From Deltaproteobacteria bacterium (lineage in GTDB: Bacteria > Desulfobacterota > Binatia > HRBIN30 > CADEER01): 64,000 nt of DNA. Shown one piece after another: positions 26,358-35,595 of this stretch; within the stretch, counting starts at the first letter, position 1; each line of letters starts with the position of its first letter. The notes below the pieces were generated by a model, which was given only the letters and a program-made list of their open reading frames with translations, was not told the origin of the DNA and did not search any database. The position numbers and the translations under genes are program-made. The DNA is taken from the NCBI GenBank assembly GCA_029262455.1, contig JAJCZJ010000070.1:1-64000 (forward strand). Direction: 5' to 3'.

Positions 26358-27889
26358 AGCGCTCGCATCGCGGCTGGTCGCTCGCCCTTGTCGGGGGCGC
26401 GGCGATGCTACTCGTCGCCGCCAGCAGCGACTTCCGCACGGTCGATTGGCCGATCTACGTCGTCTTCCTTCTTCTCATCAACGGCACCATGCCCTTCGTC
26501 GTCGAAGTTCTTCCGCACTTCGGTCTGTGCCTACCCGAACTAGCCGCGACACTGGGCTTCCTTTACATCGGAGGCCCGCCAATCGCCGTCATCTTCTTTC
26601 TAAACGGAATGGTCATCACACCTCCGCTCAAGCGAAGGATCCATGCAGAGGAAGAGACCGCCGGGCCCATGAGTCGCTTCGCCGATTGGCGAAATCGAGC
26701 GACCCTAGACTATATCACCGAGTCCTCGACCTTCGCCATCGGGCTCGTGGTCCGTTGGTTCGTAGCTTCGTCGATCGCCGGAACGGACCTACCAATAACC
26801 AATGCCTGGGCAATCCTGGCGGCCGAAGCCAGTGGCTATTTGACCTGGGCACTCCTGTCGGTCCTCCCCTTCTACCCAAGTCGCGGCCAGAGCCGTACAT
26901 TGCTGCCACTGTCGATACCAAGAGAAGTCTTCCGCACTGCGTTAGTCGACATGGCGTTGCTGACAGCGTGTACGCTGACACCGTTCGTTTTTCTCATCTC
27001 GTACGGCTTCCAATCGGCGGGCCTGCTCGGTGCGGCTCTCGGCACATTGGCTGCGCTCGCGCCGCACTTCATCTCGAAGCGCCTGATTCATCGGCGCCGT
27101 GTCGTCGAAGAACAGAACGACACTCTCGAGGCTCTCAACCGCGAGCTTCAACAGCGCGAGAGACTTTCTGCCATCGGAAAAACTTCGACCATCATCTCCC
27201 ACCAAATCCTGCAGCACCTCGGCGTCATCGGGTTGCACGCAGACCTCATCCACCATGCCAACGATGAGAACGACATCGCGGCGCTGAGAAAGGGAGTGCG
27301 CCAGAACGCATCGGCGATCGAGCAATCCCTGGAGGATGTCAATCGAGTCCTGCAGGATCTATTGATCTTCAGCCGCGACCAACGTGTGAATCTATACGAG
27401 CACCCGATCGTGCCGGTCTTGGAGGAGTGTATCGTAGAGTGCGAAAATGAAGCCACGAGCAAAGAAGTGTTCGTCGAACACCGCGTCCGATACGACGGCG
27501 CCGCGAACTTCGACAAGCTGAAGATTCGGCAAGCTACGGTCAACCTGCTCAGAAACGCCATCCAGGTCTCGCCACGCCGCAGCAGAGTGATCCTGACCGC
27601 GCACGTAGAAGGCAAGGAACTCAGGATATCGGTGACGGACCAGGGTCCAGGGATCCTCGCCAGCGAGCGCGAAAAGATCTTCGCGCCATTTCATACCACG
27701 AAGCAGGAAGGAACCGGTCTCGGTCTAACCATCTCACGGATCTTTGCGGAGGCCCATGGCGGCACCGTCGTGATACGGGACCCCCTGCCCGGCGAAGGAA
27801 CCGGCGCGACCTTTGAACTCCGCCTACCTGGCGCAGCACTCAGTACCACAGATACACAAGCAGTCGCGGCACTTCGGCGACCCGAGTAG
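26354..27889 (+). CDS. Membrane histidine kinase, partner of the upstream regulator
   Basis: 511 residues from a GTG that overlaps the preceding stop. Residues 8-245 hold about seven or eight membrane helices. A short coiled linker (248-272) leads to RERLSAIGKTSTIISHQILQ, with phospho-acceptor His283. The residue after the His is Gln instead of the usual Glu, and the following motif is QHL rather than RNP, an unusual H box. The ATPase part is complete: TVNLLRNAIQVSP (N box), VTDQGPGI (G1), FHTTKQEGTGLGLTISR (F/G2). NtrB/FixL-like in the catalytic half. The membrane domain gives no clue to the signal. Confidence 0.9.
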   Translation: MKRSHRGWSLALVGGAAMLLVAASSDFRTVDWPIYVVFLLLINGTMPFVVEVLPHFGLCLPELAATLGFLYIGGPPIAVIFFLNGMVITPPLKRRIHAEEETAGPMSRFADWRNRATLDYITESSTFAIGLVVRWFVASSIAGTDLPITNAWAILAAEASGYLTWALLSVLPFYPSRGQSRTLLPLSIPREVFRTALVDMALLTACTLTPFVFLISYGFQSAGLLGAALGTLAALAPHFISKRLIHRRRVVEEQNDTLEALNRELQQRERLSAIGKTSTIISHQILQHLGVIGLHADLIHHANDENDIAALRKGVRQNASAIEQSLEDVNRVLQDLLIFSRDQRVNLYEHPIVPVLEECIVECENEATSKEVFVEHRVRYDGAANFDKLKIRQATVNLLRNAIQVSPRRSRVILTAHVEGKELRISVTDQGPGILASEREKIFAPFHTTKQEGTGLGLTISRIFAEAHGGTVVIRDPLPGEGTGATFELRLPGAALSTTDTQAVAALRRPE

Positions 27890-27969
27890 GGCCTTCCCTT
27901 CACCCAGGCCGCGCCGATCTCAACCCCCAACGCTCAACGGACGGCGAGTACTGTTTCTCACCTCAATAT

Positions 27970-29217
27970 TCACCGCTTCGCGGCGCGCCCGAAGAGAATT
28001 CCCGCAACCCGTCGCAGCTGGATCTCGTCGGACCCCTCGGTGATTTTGTAGCGTCGATGGTGCCGGTAGATGTGCTCAAACGGCTTGTGTCGGGTGTACC
28101 CAATCCCGCCGTGCACTTGAATCGCCCGATCGGCGGCGTCGCAGACCAGCCGGTTGGCGCGGTAGTTACACATCGAAACCTTGTCGGTGACGTCCATGTG
28201 GTGCTCGCGATCGAGCTGCCAGGCGGTCTTGTAGACCAGGGTTCGGACCATTTCGCATTCGGTGTGTAGCTCGGCGAGTGGGAATTGAATCGCTTGATTG
28301 ATCCAAAGCGGTTTGCCGAAAACCTTGCGCTCCTTGGCGTAGCGGACGCTCTCGTTGATGCAGAACTGCGCCGCACCGACCCCCGAGGCCGCCTGGCGGA
28401 TTCGGTTCTCGTGAACAAATGTCTGCGCCAATTCGAGCCCCCGGCCCTCTTCACCAAAGATCGTCGAATCGGCGACTCGAACATCCTTCAGCGACACCTC
28501 GGGGTGATCGGTGGGCATATTGAAGGTCCACCACATGAACTCGACCTTGAATCCAGGCGTATCGACGGGAACCAGAAAACACGTGATCCCGCGGGCTTCC
28601 CCTTGCTCCCCGGAGGTGCGGGCGAAGATCATGTCGTGTGTCGCGCTATGCAGGCCGGAGTTGAAGCGCTTGGCCCCGTTGATGACCCATTCGTCGCCAT
28701 CCCGTTTGCCAGTCGTCTCGAGCCACGTCGCGTCGCTACCGTGGTCGGGTTCGGTGAGACCAAAGCCAACGCGCACCGAGCCCTTGAGCGAGCCTTCGAG
28801 AAACACGCTTTTCTGCTCCGGAGTCCCGAAGCGATCCATCATCAGCGCGAATGGGAAATTGCCGACGATCGAGGACTCGTTCTGCAGGTCATTGTGCAAC
28901 CCGAGCCCCTTCGCAGCGAGATGCTCGCGAATCGCAGCCATCGCCAGATTGCTGCCGCCCTGCCCGCCGAGCTCCTTCGGTAACCCGAAGCGCAAATGCC
29001 CGGCGGCATCTGCACGGCGCCGCATCTCGGCCAACAACTCCTCCCAATCGCGCCGCGGCTGACCGTCGTTGTCCCAATCCGTGCGCGCCCACTCCCGCCG
29101 ATGATCGAAGAAGCGAGCGTTGTCGTCCTGCCGCTCCAGCGGTTTGATTTCCCGCTCGATGAACTCATCTAGCTCCTCGAGCTTCAGTCTAATGTCACTG
29201 GGCAATTCAAAATCCAT
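27970..29217 (-). CDS. Acyl-CoA dehydrogenase family protein
   Basis: 415 residues from the ATG at 29217 after a GGAG site. Flavin/substrate signature VGFGLTEPDHGSDATWLET and the C-terminal QVHGGIGYTRHKPFEHIYRHHRRYKITEGSDEIQLRRVAG are typical. No Glu is seen at the usual medium-chain base position; the RHHRRYKITEGSDEIQ stretch carries Glu in the long-chain/FadE-like arrangement. It probably oxidises an acyl-CoA thioester to the enoyl-CoA in the cytoplasm, passing electrons to ETF. It stands alone; no thiolase or ETF gene is adjacent. Substrate chain length not determined. Confidence 0.92.
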   Translation of the reverse strand: MDFELPSDIRLKLEELDEFIEREIKPLERQDDNARFFDHRREWARTDWDNDGQPRRDWEELLAEMRRRADAAGHLRFGLPKELGGQGGSNLAMAAIREHLAAKGLGLHNDLQNESSIVGNFPFALMMDRFGTPEQKSVFLEGSLKGSVRVGFGLTEPDHGSDATWLETTGKRDGDEWVINGAKRFNSGLHSATHDMIFARTSGEQGEARGITCFLVPVDTPGFKVEFMWWTFNMPTDHPEVSLKDVRVADSTIFGEEGRGLELAQTFVHENRIRQAASGVGAAQFCINESVRYAKERKVFGKPLWINQAIQFPLAELHTECEMVRTLVYKTAWQLDREHHMDVTDKVSMCNYRANRLVCDAADRAIQVHGGIGYTRHKPFEHIYRHHRRYKITEGSDEIQLRRVAGILFGRAAKR

Positions 29218-29325
29218 CGGGGCTCCTTCAGGTCAGTCAGCACCAGTACAGGATCTGGCCGACCCTTGTCATCTGCTAAACAGATGGACGACGCCAAGAT
29301 CCCCAACTAGGCTCTCTCCGTACAG

Positions 29326-30318
29326 ATGCCAACGCTCGAGAACATCGTCACACCAGCGCTGATCGTCGACGGCGACATGGTGGAAGCAAACCTCATGGCG
29401 ATGTCCACCGCCCTACCCGGCGACCGGCTACGCCCGCATGTGAAGGCCCACAAGTGCACGCAGCTGGCCAAGCGCCAAGCGTCGCACGGGCACATCCGAT
29501 TTTGTTGCGCGACAGTCCGCGAGGTCGTAGGCATGGCCGCCGCCGGACTCGGCACAGACCTTCTCTTGGCCAACGAAACTCTCGATGCCAGCCGACTCGC
29601 ACCGCTGGAGGCCTGCGTCACCGTGGCGGTCGACTCGCTCGAGACGATCGAGGCTGCGGCGCGTGCCGGCGGCGCCGTCGAAGCCGTGTTGGTGGACGTC
29701 AACGTCGGCCTGCCGCGTTGCGGCTGCAAGCCCGAGGACGCAGGGCGCCTCGCCGACGCCGCGCGCAGTAAAGGACTCGGCGTGCGCGGAGTGATGGGTT
29801 ACGAAGGCCATGTCGTCGGACTAGAAGATCGCCAACAACGCATCGATCAAACAAGCCAGGCGATGGAGATCCTGCAGCGAGCGCACGCCGACGTCGGCGG
29901 CAACGTCATCTCAGCGGGCGGCACCGGCACCTACGACATCAACACATGGGCGACGGAAATCCAGGCCGGCTCGTACGCGTTGATGGACACGGCGTACGGG
30001 AAGCTGAATCTCCCCTTTCGTCAGGCGCTGTGGGTCTGGTCGACCGTCATCTCGGTCTCCGACGAGTACGCCGTACTCGACTGCGGCCTAAAGTCGTTGG
30101 GGATGGATCACGGCAATCCCCAAATCGAAGACGGCCAGGTCTGGTTCTGCTCCGACGAGCACACCACCTTCTCGACACAAGCCAAAGTCGAAGTCGGCGA
30201 CCGAATGCGGGTAACCCCGGCACACATCGACCCAACAGTCGCCTACCACGAGGCATTGCACGTCGTACAGAACGGCGAGATTGCCGATACTTGGCCAATC
30301 GACCTCCGCGGATGGTGA
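29326..30318 (+). CDS. D-threonine aldolase-like PLP enzyme (fold type III)
   Basis: 330 residues. RPHVKAHKC near the N-terminus carries the PLP-binding lysine (Lys40), and the domain has the alanine-racemase-like barrel with EGHVVG and ISAGGTGTYDI phosphate-loop-like motifs. A C-terminal pair H300-I-D302 matches the His/Asp metal site described for D-threonine aldolases, whereas D-serine dehydratases have His/Cys there. The likely reaction is metal-assisted retro-aldol cleavage of a D-beta-hydroxy amino acid to glycine and an aldehyde. D-serine dehydratase remains the alternative. No partner genes. Confidence 0.8.
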   Translation: MPTLENIVTPALIVDGDMVEANLMAMSTALPGDRLRPHVKAHKCTQLAKRQASHGHIRFCCATVREVVGMAAAGLGTDLLLANETLDASRLAPLEACVTVAVDSLETIEAAARAGGAVEAVLVDVNVGLPRCGCKPEDAGRLADAARSKGLGVRGVMGYEGHVVGLEDRQQRIDQTSQAMEILQRAHADVGGNVISAGGTGTYDINTWATEIQAGSYALMDTAYGKLNLPFRQALWVWSTVISVSDEYAVLDCGLKSLGMDHGNPQIEDGQVWFCSDEHTTFSTQAKVEVGDRMRVTPAHIDPTVAYHEALHVVQNGEIADTWPIDLRGW

Positions 30319-30320
30319 GT

Positions 30321-30348
30321 TTGCGTCATCGGCGTATTGTTCTAGATT
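30321..30348 (+). promoter_or_regulatory. Candidate promoter giving a leaderless transcript
   Basis: TTGCGT (30321-30326) and TAGATT (30343-30348) are separated by 16 bases. Initiation about seven bases after the second box would fall on the ATG at 30355, which has no ribosome-binding sequence. Weak match; offered as a hypothesis. Confidence 0.3.
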
Positions 30349-30354
30349 ACTCCA

Positions 30355-33261
30355 ATGCAGCAAGCAGCGACTAAAGGTCCCCTGTTAACGCTAGGCGCGA
30401 TCGTCATCTGCGTATCCATGAGCCAAATCGGTGCGAACGCCGCAGACACCAGCGTCGAGGGACGGCGCCTGGTCATCGTCGATGGCGGACCTGAGGGAGC
30501 GTCCAAGGTGATCTACGTCGCCAAAGGAGACTCGTTCACCAAGGGCAGCGGAACCGACGCAGGTGCCATTTCGGCGCGCATCGACATCAGCCGCGGTTCG
30601 TCGAATGGTGGTTTCACCATTCCGGCCGGAGCGGCGCTGCAGAACGGCGACGGCTGGCGGGAAAATAGCGCAGCCGCGGCGCGATACTCGAACCGGGCCG
30701 CAGCGACAGGAATACCCACCGGCGTCCGCAGTCTGGTATTCAAGGCCGGCAGCAAGCTAAGGGTGACGACACGCTCCATCGGCGACGACCCCATCGACAT
30801 CGTCTCCATGAGCGCCGCGTCCGTCGGCATCCGCGTCATCACAACAATTAGCAACGACGGCGAGACGAACCGTCACTGCACGATCTTCCCGGCCGCCGAT
30901 ATCAGCACAAGCGGACCGTCTCCATCGGGCCGCACCAAGCTCGTCGCGAGAAGGGGTCAAGCAGCTCCCTGCCCTGGGATCTTGCTCGCCCCGACCCCCA
31001 CTCTTCCAACTGCACCGAATGCACCATCGTTGTACTTCAACGGTAGCGACCCAGCTGCGCTCGCTGCACTTAGCGCGCGCATCACCGACCCGGCAACACA
31101 GGCCTACTTCAACAGCTTTCGTGCGACCGTCGACAACGCACTCGGCTCGCTGGGCAGCGCCAGTGACGACACTCTCGCCAGGGTCGCGAAGGCCTCTGCG
31201 CTGCTCCACTTCCTCGAACAAGTACCGCCGGCGCCGAGCGGCTTCACGCAATACAGCGAAGTCACGGTGACCGCGCTGCTCGGCATTAAGGACCGCACTG
31301 CGCTCGATAGCGTCGATGAGTTTTTGAACCCGCCACCAAACCTCCTCAACGTGCTGCAAGACAGCGGCCGGCTACAATCGATGGCCGAGGCCTACGACCT
31401 GTTGCGCGGAACGACGATCGATCCGGCGGACGACTCGGCGATTCGTGACCTGATCGCCAACTGGGCTCTCGCCTTCGTCGAGGATTGGAACCTCATCGGC
31501 GACCCCTTCGGCGTGTTTGCAGGCCACAGGGACAACTGGGCGGTCAAAGCTGGTAGCGCCCTGGTCACCGCGTCGCTCGCCCTGCCGGCGCATCCATCCG
31601 CCCCGACTTGGCTGTCCTTCGGCATCACTCATCTGAACGAATCCTTGTACGAGGTCGTAATGGGGCCCGGTTGGTACTCCGAAGGCCCGCACTACGTGAA
31701 CTACTCGCTCAACAATCTGGCTTCGACAGCGTGGCACGTCCGCCACGCGGCCGGCGCCGATTGGTTCGACGACCTGGCACCGCTGGTCGAAACCGCACTG
31801 GCATTACGACAGCCAGACGGCGAATCAGCGCCTTTCGAAGAGGGTGTTGCAAACGTCTTCCCCTACGATGTGCTCGCGGCAGCTTACCCAGCGTTGGCGC
31901 CGCAGATGCTGTGGGCGTGGGACGAAAGCTCGAAGGATCCCGTCAACTACGACAACCAACAGATTCACTCGGTCACACGCTTCTTGGTTGTCGATACCGC
32001 GACGAGTCCGGCCGCGCCAACAGCTGCTCCCACGTCATTTCTCGCAGGTGACACCAATGCTGTGGTCCTGCGCTCCAGCTGGGACGCCGACGCCGTCCAG
32101 CTCACGTCGATCACAGCGCTCGATCACTCAGCCGCCGAAGTGTTCGAATCACGCCACAATACCGAGAACCCTCTCGATGTGACCTTCTATGGCGCCGGGG
32201 CGATGCTCTTGCCCACCGCGAGCGGCGGTCCACAGGTTACCAGCTCAGCCAACCGCGCCGTTTACCTCGAGCCCTCGTCCAAGAACATCCCGCTGGTCGA
32301 TGCCAATGCACCCTACCTTCTAGACCCATTCGCCATCGCTCAAAGCGAGTTCCTCGACAGCCGCGATGCCGGAGGGATCGCAAACCGCCTACTCGACACC
32401 GCGACAACGAAGATCACGGAATTCGCCCCAGGAGTGACGGTCGAGCGCACGGTCGGCCTGGTAGCGGATCGCTACGGCATCATCCTCGACCACTTCGAAA
32501 GCACCGCCACCCACGACTACGGGGCAACTTGGAGAGGACGCGGCGACGCAGCGGTAAGGATCATCGACACGAACCATCTCGGAGTCGACTACGCATGGCC
32601 GACGTCCGTGTCGCCGAGTGCGCACCTGTCGGTGGATGTAACTTCAGCCACACCTCTTACCGGCGGTCTTGGCAGCGGACTCTACGCTCCCGCCTGGGGA
32701 GTTGAAGAGGCGCTACAGCCTCTGGACGTCGCGGCTTCTAGCACCGATGCATCCTTGCTGGCGCTATTGCGGCCACGCACGGATGCCAACGCCGCCTCAA
32801 CCGTCGAGGTCCTCACTGCCATCGGCGGCGCGGCCGCGTTTCGTGTCGTCGACGGCAGCAGCGAACACGTCATCGCGAGCCGTGGCGGTCAAGCTTTCTC
32901 AGTCGATGGAATCTCGAGCGACGCGATGCTGGCAATCGTCGAACGACAATCCGGGACGACAACCGGCCTCGCCTTCGTCCGCGGCACCAGCATCGAAGAG
33001 AACGGACAAATCGAAACCAATCGCCCGGTCACCCTGTCACTCAGCCTCGATTCCGGAGCAGCGGCGATCGTCGTCGGCTCTAAACAGGGCCAGACACTCC
33101 GCATCACCTTGAGCGACCTACCGGGGCTGGACGCTGGCGCGGCCCATAGCGCCGAGCTCGACGGGACTCCACTCAGCGGCAACTCCTTTGTCCAATCCGG
33201 CACGAAGTTCACCATCCGCATCGCAACCGGCGGTGTGATTTCGATCACCCCCACCCCATAA
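30355..33261 (+). CDS. Exported heparinase II/III-like polysaccharide lyase family protein
   Basis: 968 residues with an N-terminal signal segment (about 1-30, ending SQIGANAADT). An unassigned N-terminal beta region (30-215) is followed by a long helical (alpha/alpha)-toroid part (about 225-560: GPGWYSEGPHYVNYSLNNLASTAWHVRH). A beta-sandwich of the heparinase II/III kind follows, with GDTNAVVLRSSWD, ALDHSAAEVFESRHN and FYGAGAMLLPTASGG, then C-terminal sandwich domains. Tyr and His in GPHYVNY and DHSAAE are candidates for catalytic residues. Family members cleave uronic-acid polysaccharides. The match is by overall architecture, so substrate and even activity are uncertain. Confidence 0.6.
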   Translation: MQQAATKGPLLTLGAIVICVSMSQIGANAADTSVEGRRLVIVDGGPEGASKVIYVAKGDSFTKGSGTDAGAISARIDISRGSSNGGFTIPAGAALQNGDGWRENSAAAARYSNRAAATGIPTGVRSLVFKAGSKLRVTTRSIGDDPIDIVSMSAASVGIRVITTISNDGETNRHCTIFPAADISTSGPSPSGRTKLVARRGQAAPCPGILLAPTPTLPTAPNAPSLYFNGSDPAALAALSARITDPATQAYFNSFRATVDNALGSLGSASDDTLARVAKASALLHFLEQVPPAPSGFTQYSEVTVTALLGIKDRTALDSVDEFLNPPPNLLNVLQDSGRLQSMAEAYDLLRGTTIDPADDSAIRDLIANWALAFVEDWNLIGDPFGVFAGHRDNWAVKAGSALVTASLALPAHPSAPTWLSFGITHLNESLYEVVMGPGWYSEGPHYVNYSLNNLASTAWHVRHAAGADWFDDLAPLVETALALRQPDGESAPFEEGVANVFPYDVLAAAYPALAPQMLWAWDESSKDPVNYDNQQIHSVTRFLVVDTATSPAAPTAAPTSFLAGDTNAVVLRSSWDADAVQLTSITALDHSAAEVFESRHNTENPLDVTFYGAGAMLLPTASGGPQVTSSANRAVYLEPSSKNIPLVDANAPYLLDPFAIAQSEFLDSRDAGGIANRLLDTATTKITEFAPGVTVERTVGLVADRYGIILDHFESTATHDYGATWRGRGDAAVRIIDTNHLGVDYAWPTSVSPSAHLSVDVTSATPLTGGLGSGLYAPAWGVEEALQPLDVAASSTDASLLALLRPRTDANAASTVEVLTAIGGAAAFRVVDGSSEHVIASRGGQAFSVDGISSDAMLAIVERQSGTTTGLAFVRGTSIEENGQIETNRPVTLSLSLDSGAAAIVVGSKQGQTLRITLSDLPGLDAGAAHSAELDGTPLSGNSFVQSGTKFTIRIATGGVISITPTP

Positions 33262-33398
33262 TAGCCGGTTGTAAAAAGAGGCCGCCTTGCAGCGTGGCCA
33301 GCCGGGTCAGCATTCGGGCCGATGGAACCACCCTTTCCCGAGCAATCCGGTCAAATCTCCTATTGACCAAACCCGTGATTGCCAGCCAGGATACGGGT

Positions 33399-35411
33399 AT
33401 GCGACCCCGAGTGCAGAGGATGCCCGCCGTCAAACGGTCCGCGTATGCGCGAATCTTAATTCTCGCCGCGACCTTCGTATTTCTGACAGCACCGACTGGC
33501 GCCAGCACAGACGCAAGAACCAACGGCTCTGACGCTTGTCCATCCGGAGAGTCATTTGACGGCACCTTCGATGCGATCCAGGCACTGATCTTTGAGAACC
33601 GGTCTTGTACGGCTGGGCCATGTCACGGATCCAGCGCATCCGGAGGCTTAGATCTTCGCGACGGGGCATCGTACGCAAACCTGTTTGATGTTCCTTCGCA
33701 AGGCAGCTCCCTACTCTTGGTTCACCCGGGTGATCGCAAGCGCAGCTACCTATATTCGAAACTCGCTGCGGCCACCTTTCCCGGCAGTGTCGAAATCGCC
33801 GGCGCCCCGATGCCCAACGGTCTAGCGCCGCTAACCCTCGACGAACTCGACCTGCTGCGTCTGTGGATCACGAGCGGCGCGCCCGAGACGGGAACCGTCG
33901 AGGGCACCGAAGATCTCATCGACGGGTGCCTGCCCGAGCCTGAACCGATTACGATCGAACCACTCACCCCGCCAGCCGAAGGTGAGGGCGTCCAGTTCGT
34001 CATGCCCCCGTGGGACCTGGCGGCGGAAGACGAAGACGAGGTCTGCTTCGCAACGTACTACGACTTCACCGGCACGATCCCCGAACAGTTTCTCAACGAG
34101 GACGGCACGTCCTTTCGTTTCAACGTGATGGAGCTGCGCCAGGACCCGCAGTCTCACCACCTACTACTGCACTACACACCCAACCTCGACCTGAACCCGC
34201 ACGATCCCGCCTTCGGCGAATGGACTTGCGCCGGCGGCCCAACGCCGGGACAAGCCTGTGACCCGGTCGACCTCGGCGCGTGCGGCAACGGCGGTCTCTG
34301 CAGAACCGCACCCGCTTCGGGGGCAGCCTGTATCGGTTGGGGTCCAGGTCAAGCAGCTTCTCGGTGGTCACAAATCGGAGGCGCCCAACAGGCGATTGCG
34401 CTGCTGCCTTTCAGCGACGGGGTCTATGCCGACTTTCCGCTCAAAGGCGTGCTGCGCTGGAATTCCCACGCCTTCAACCTCACCAAGATCGATGCGGAGA
34501 TCAACGGCCGACTGAACTACACCTTTGCCGCCAATCAGCAGCACCTGGTGCGACGAATTTTCAATGCCAACCAGATCTTTAAGGCCAACGCCGCACCGTT
34601 CACGACCGAAGAAGTCTGCCATAGCCACGTGCTTCCGCGCGGATCGCGACTATTCAGTCTGACTTCACACACCCACCAACGCGGCAAGCGCTTCCGCGTT
34701 TGGAACGGAGACTTCACCTGCGACGGCGGGCCGAACGCGGGACAGCCATGCGCGCCCAGTGAGAAACTCGACGATGCGCCCGATCTTTGCGCCGGGGCGC
34801 AATGTCGATCCGTACGGTCTCTCTACGTAGGCGATTGTAACGGCGACACAGAGGTCGGGATCAATGAGCTGATCACCGGTGTGAATATCGCCTTGAACAT
34901 CACACCGCTCGACCAGTGCCCGGACTTCGACACCAACACCGACAACCGGGTTGCGATCGGCGAGCTCCTGCGGGCCATTCGAACCTCGCTGGACGGCGAG
35001 CCGACCGAGATCGACCGCGACCCGGAGACGACACAAATCTATGCCTCGTTCCAGTACACCGACCCGCTGTACGCGGACTACGAGCCCCCGCTGGCCTTCA
35101 ATTCGAGTGATCGATTGGAACGCACCTTGACTTTTTGCTCGCTCTACAACAACGGCGTAGCCGACGACGGTGCAGCGGATCTCGCCTCGGTTACGCGTCG
35201 ATCAAAAACGCCACCAAACTCGTTCGGCCCGTGCCGCGCCGTCGCGTGCGTCAACGATGGAATGGTAGGAGAGAGCTGCCAAACCGATCGCGCGTGCGAC
35301 TCATCGCCTGGCGCGGCCGACGGTTGGTGTGATGCCTGCAATATCACCGGCGGCGTCAGCACGGAGAATGAGATGTTCATCCTGATTGGACTGTACTGGA
35401 TCGAGCCGTAG
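33399..35411 (+). CDS. Secreted copper type II monooxygenase-like protein with N-terminal CxxxxCH segment and dockerin-like domain
   Basis: 670 residues if the ATG at 33399 is used (33420 is an alternative; the frame opens at 33294). A signal peptide ends TAPTGAS. Next come SCTAGPCHGSSASGGLDL and APMPNGLAPLTLDELDLLRLWI, a planctomycete-type cytochrome-like segment with a CxxxxCH motif. The central region has DPQSHHLLLHY and EEVCHSHVLPRGSRLFSLTSHTHQRGKRF, whose histidines match the copper sites of ascorbate-dependent monooxygenases (PHM/DBH type). Inserted before the end is a dockerin-like pair of calcium loops (VGDCNGDTEVGINELI and DTNTDNRVAIGELL). It may oxidise a small substrate outside the cell. 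Confidence 0.7.
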   Translation: MRPRVQRMPAVKRSAYARILILAATFVFLTAPTGASTDARTNGSDACPSGESFDGTFDAIQALIFENRSCTAGPCHGSSASGGLDLRDGASYANLFDVPSQGSSLLLVHPGDRKRSYLYSKLAAATFPGSVEIAGAPMPNGLAPLTLDELDLLRLWITSGAPETGTVEGTEDLIDGCLPEPEPITIEPLTPPAEGEGVQFVMPPWDLAAEDEDEVCFATYYDFTGTIPEQFLNEDGTSFRFNVMELRQDPQSHHLLLHYTPNLDLNPHDPAFGEWTCAGGPTPGQACDPVDLGACGNGGLCRTAPASGAACIGWGPGQAASRWSQIGGAQQAIALLPFSDGVYADFPLKGVLRWNSHAFNLTKIDAEINGRLNYTFAANQQHLVRRIFNANQIFKANAAPFTTEEVCHSHVLPRGSRLFSLTSHTHQRGKRFRVWNGDFTCDGGPNAGQPCAPSEKLDDAPDLCAGAQCRSVRSLYVGDCNGDTEVGINELITGVNIALNITPLDQCPDFDTNTDNRVAIGELLRAIRTSLDGEPTEIDRDPETTQIYASFQYTDPLYADYEPPLAFNSSDRLERTLTFCSLYNNGVADDGAADLASVTRRSKTPPNSFGPCRAVACVNDGMVGESCQTDRACDSSPGAADGWCDACNITGGVSTENEMFILIGLYWIEP

Positions 35412-35595
35412 GAGTGGCCAAACAGTCGCCACACCGGCTCGCAGATTCCCACTGGTCGGCCACGGCCCGCTTTCATCTCGACCTCGCACGTAGTACCGAA
35501 TCCGGTATTCGCTGAGCGTTGCCGCATTCGACTCATCCCCGCGGTGAATTTGTATTCCGAGAGGTTCAGCACGGACACTTCATCGAGGAAGAGCA

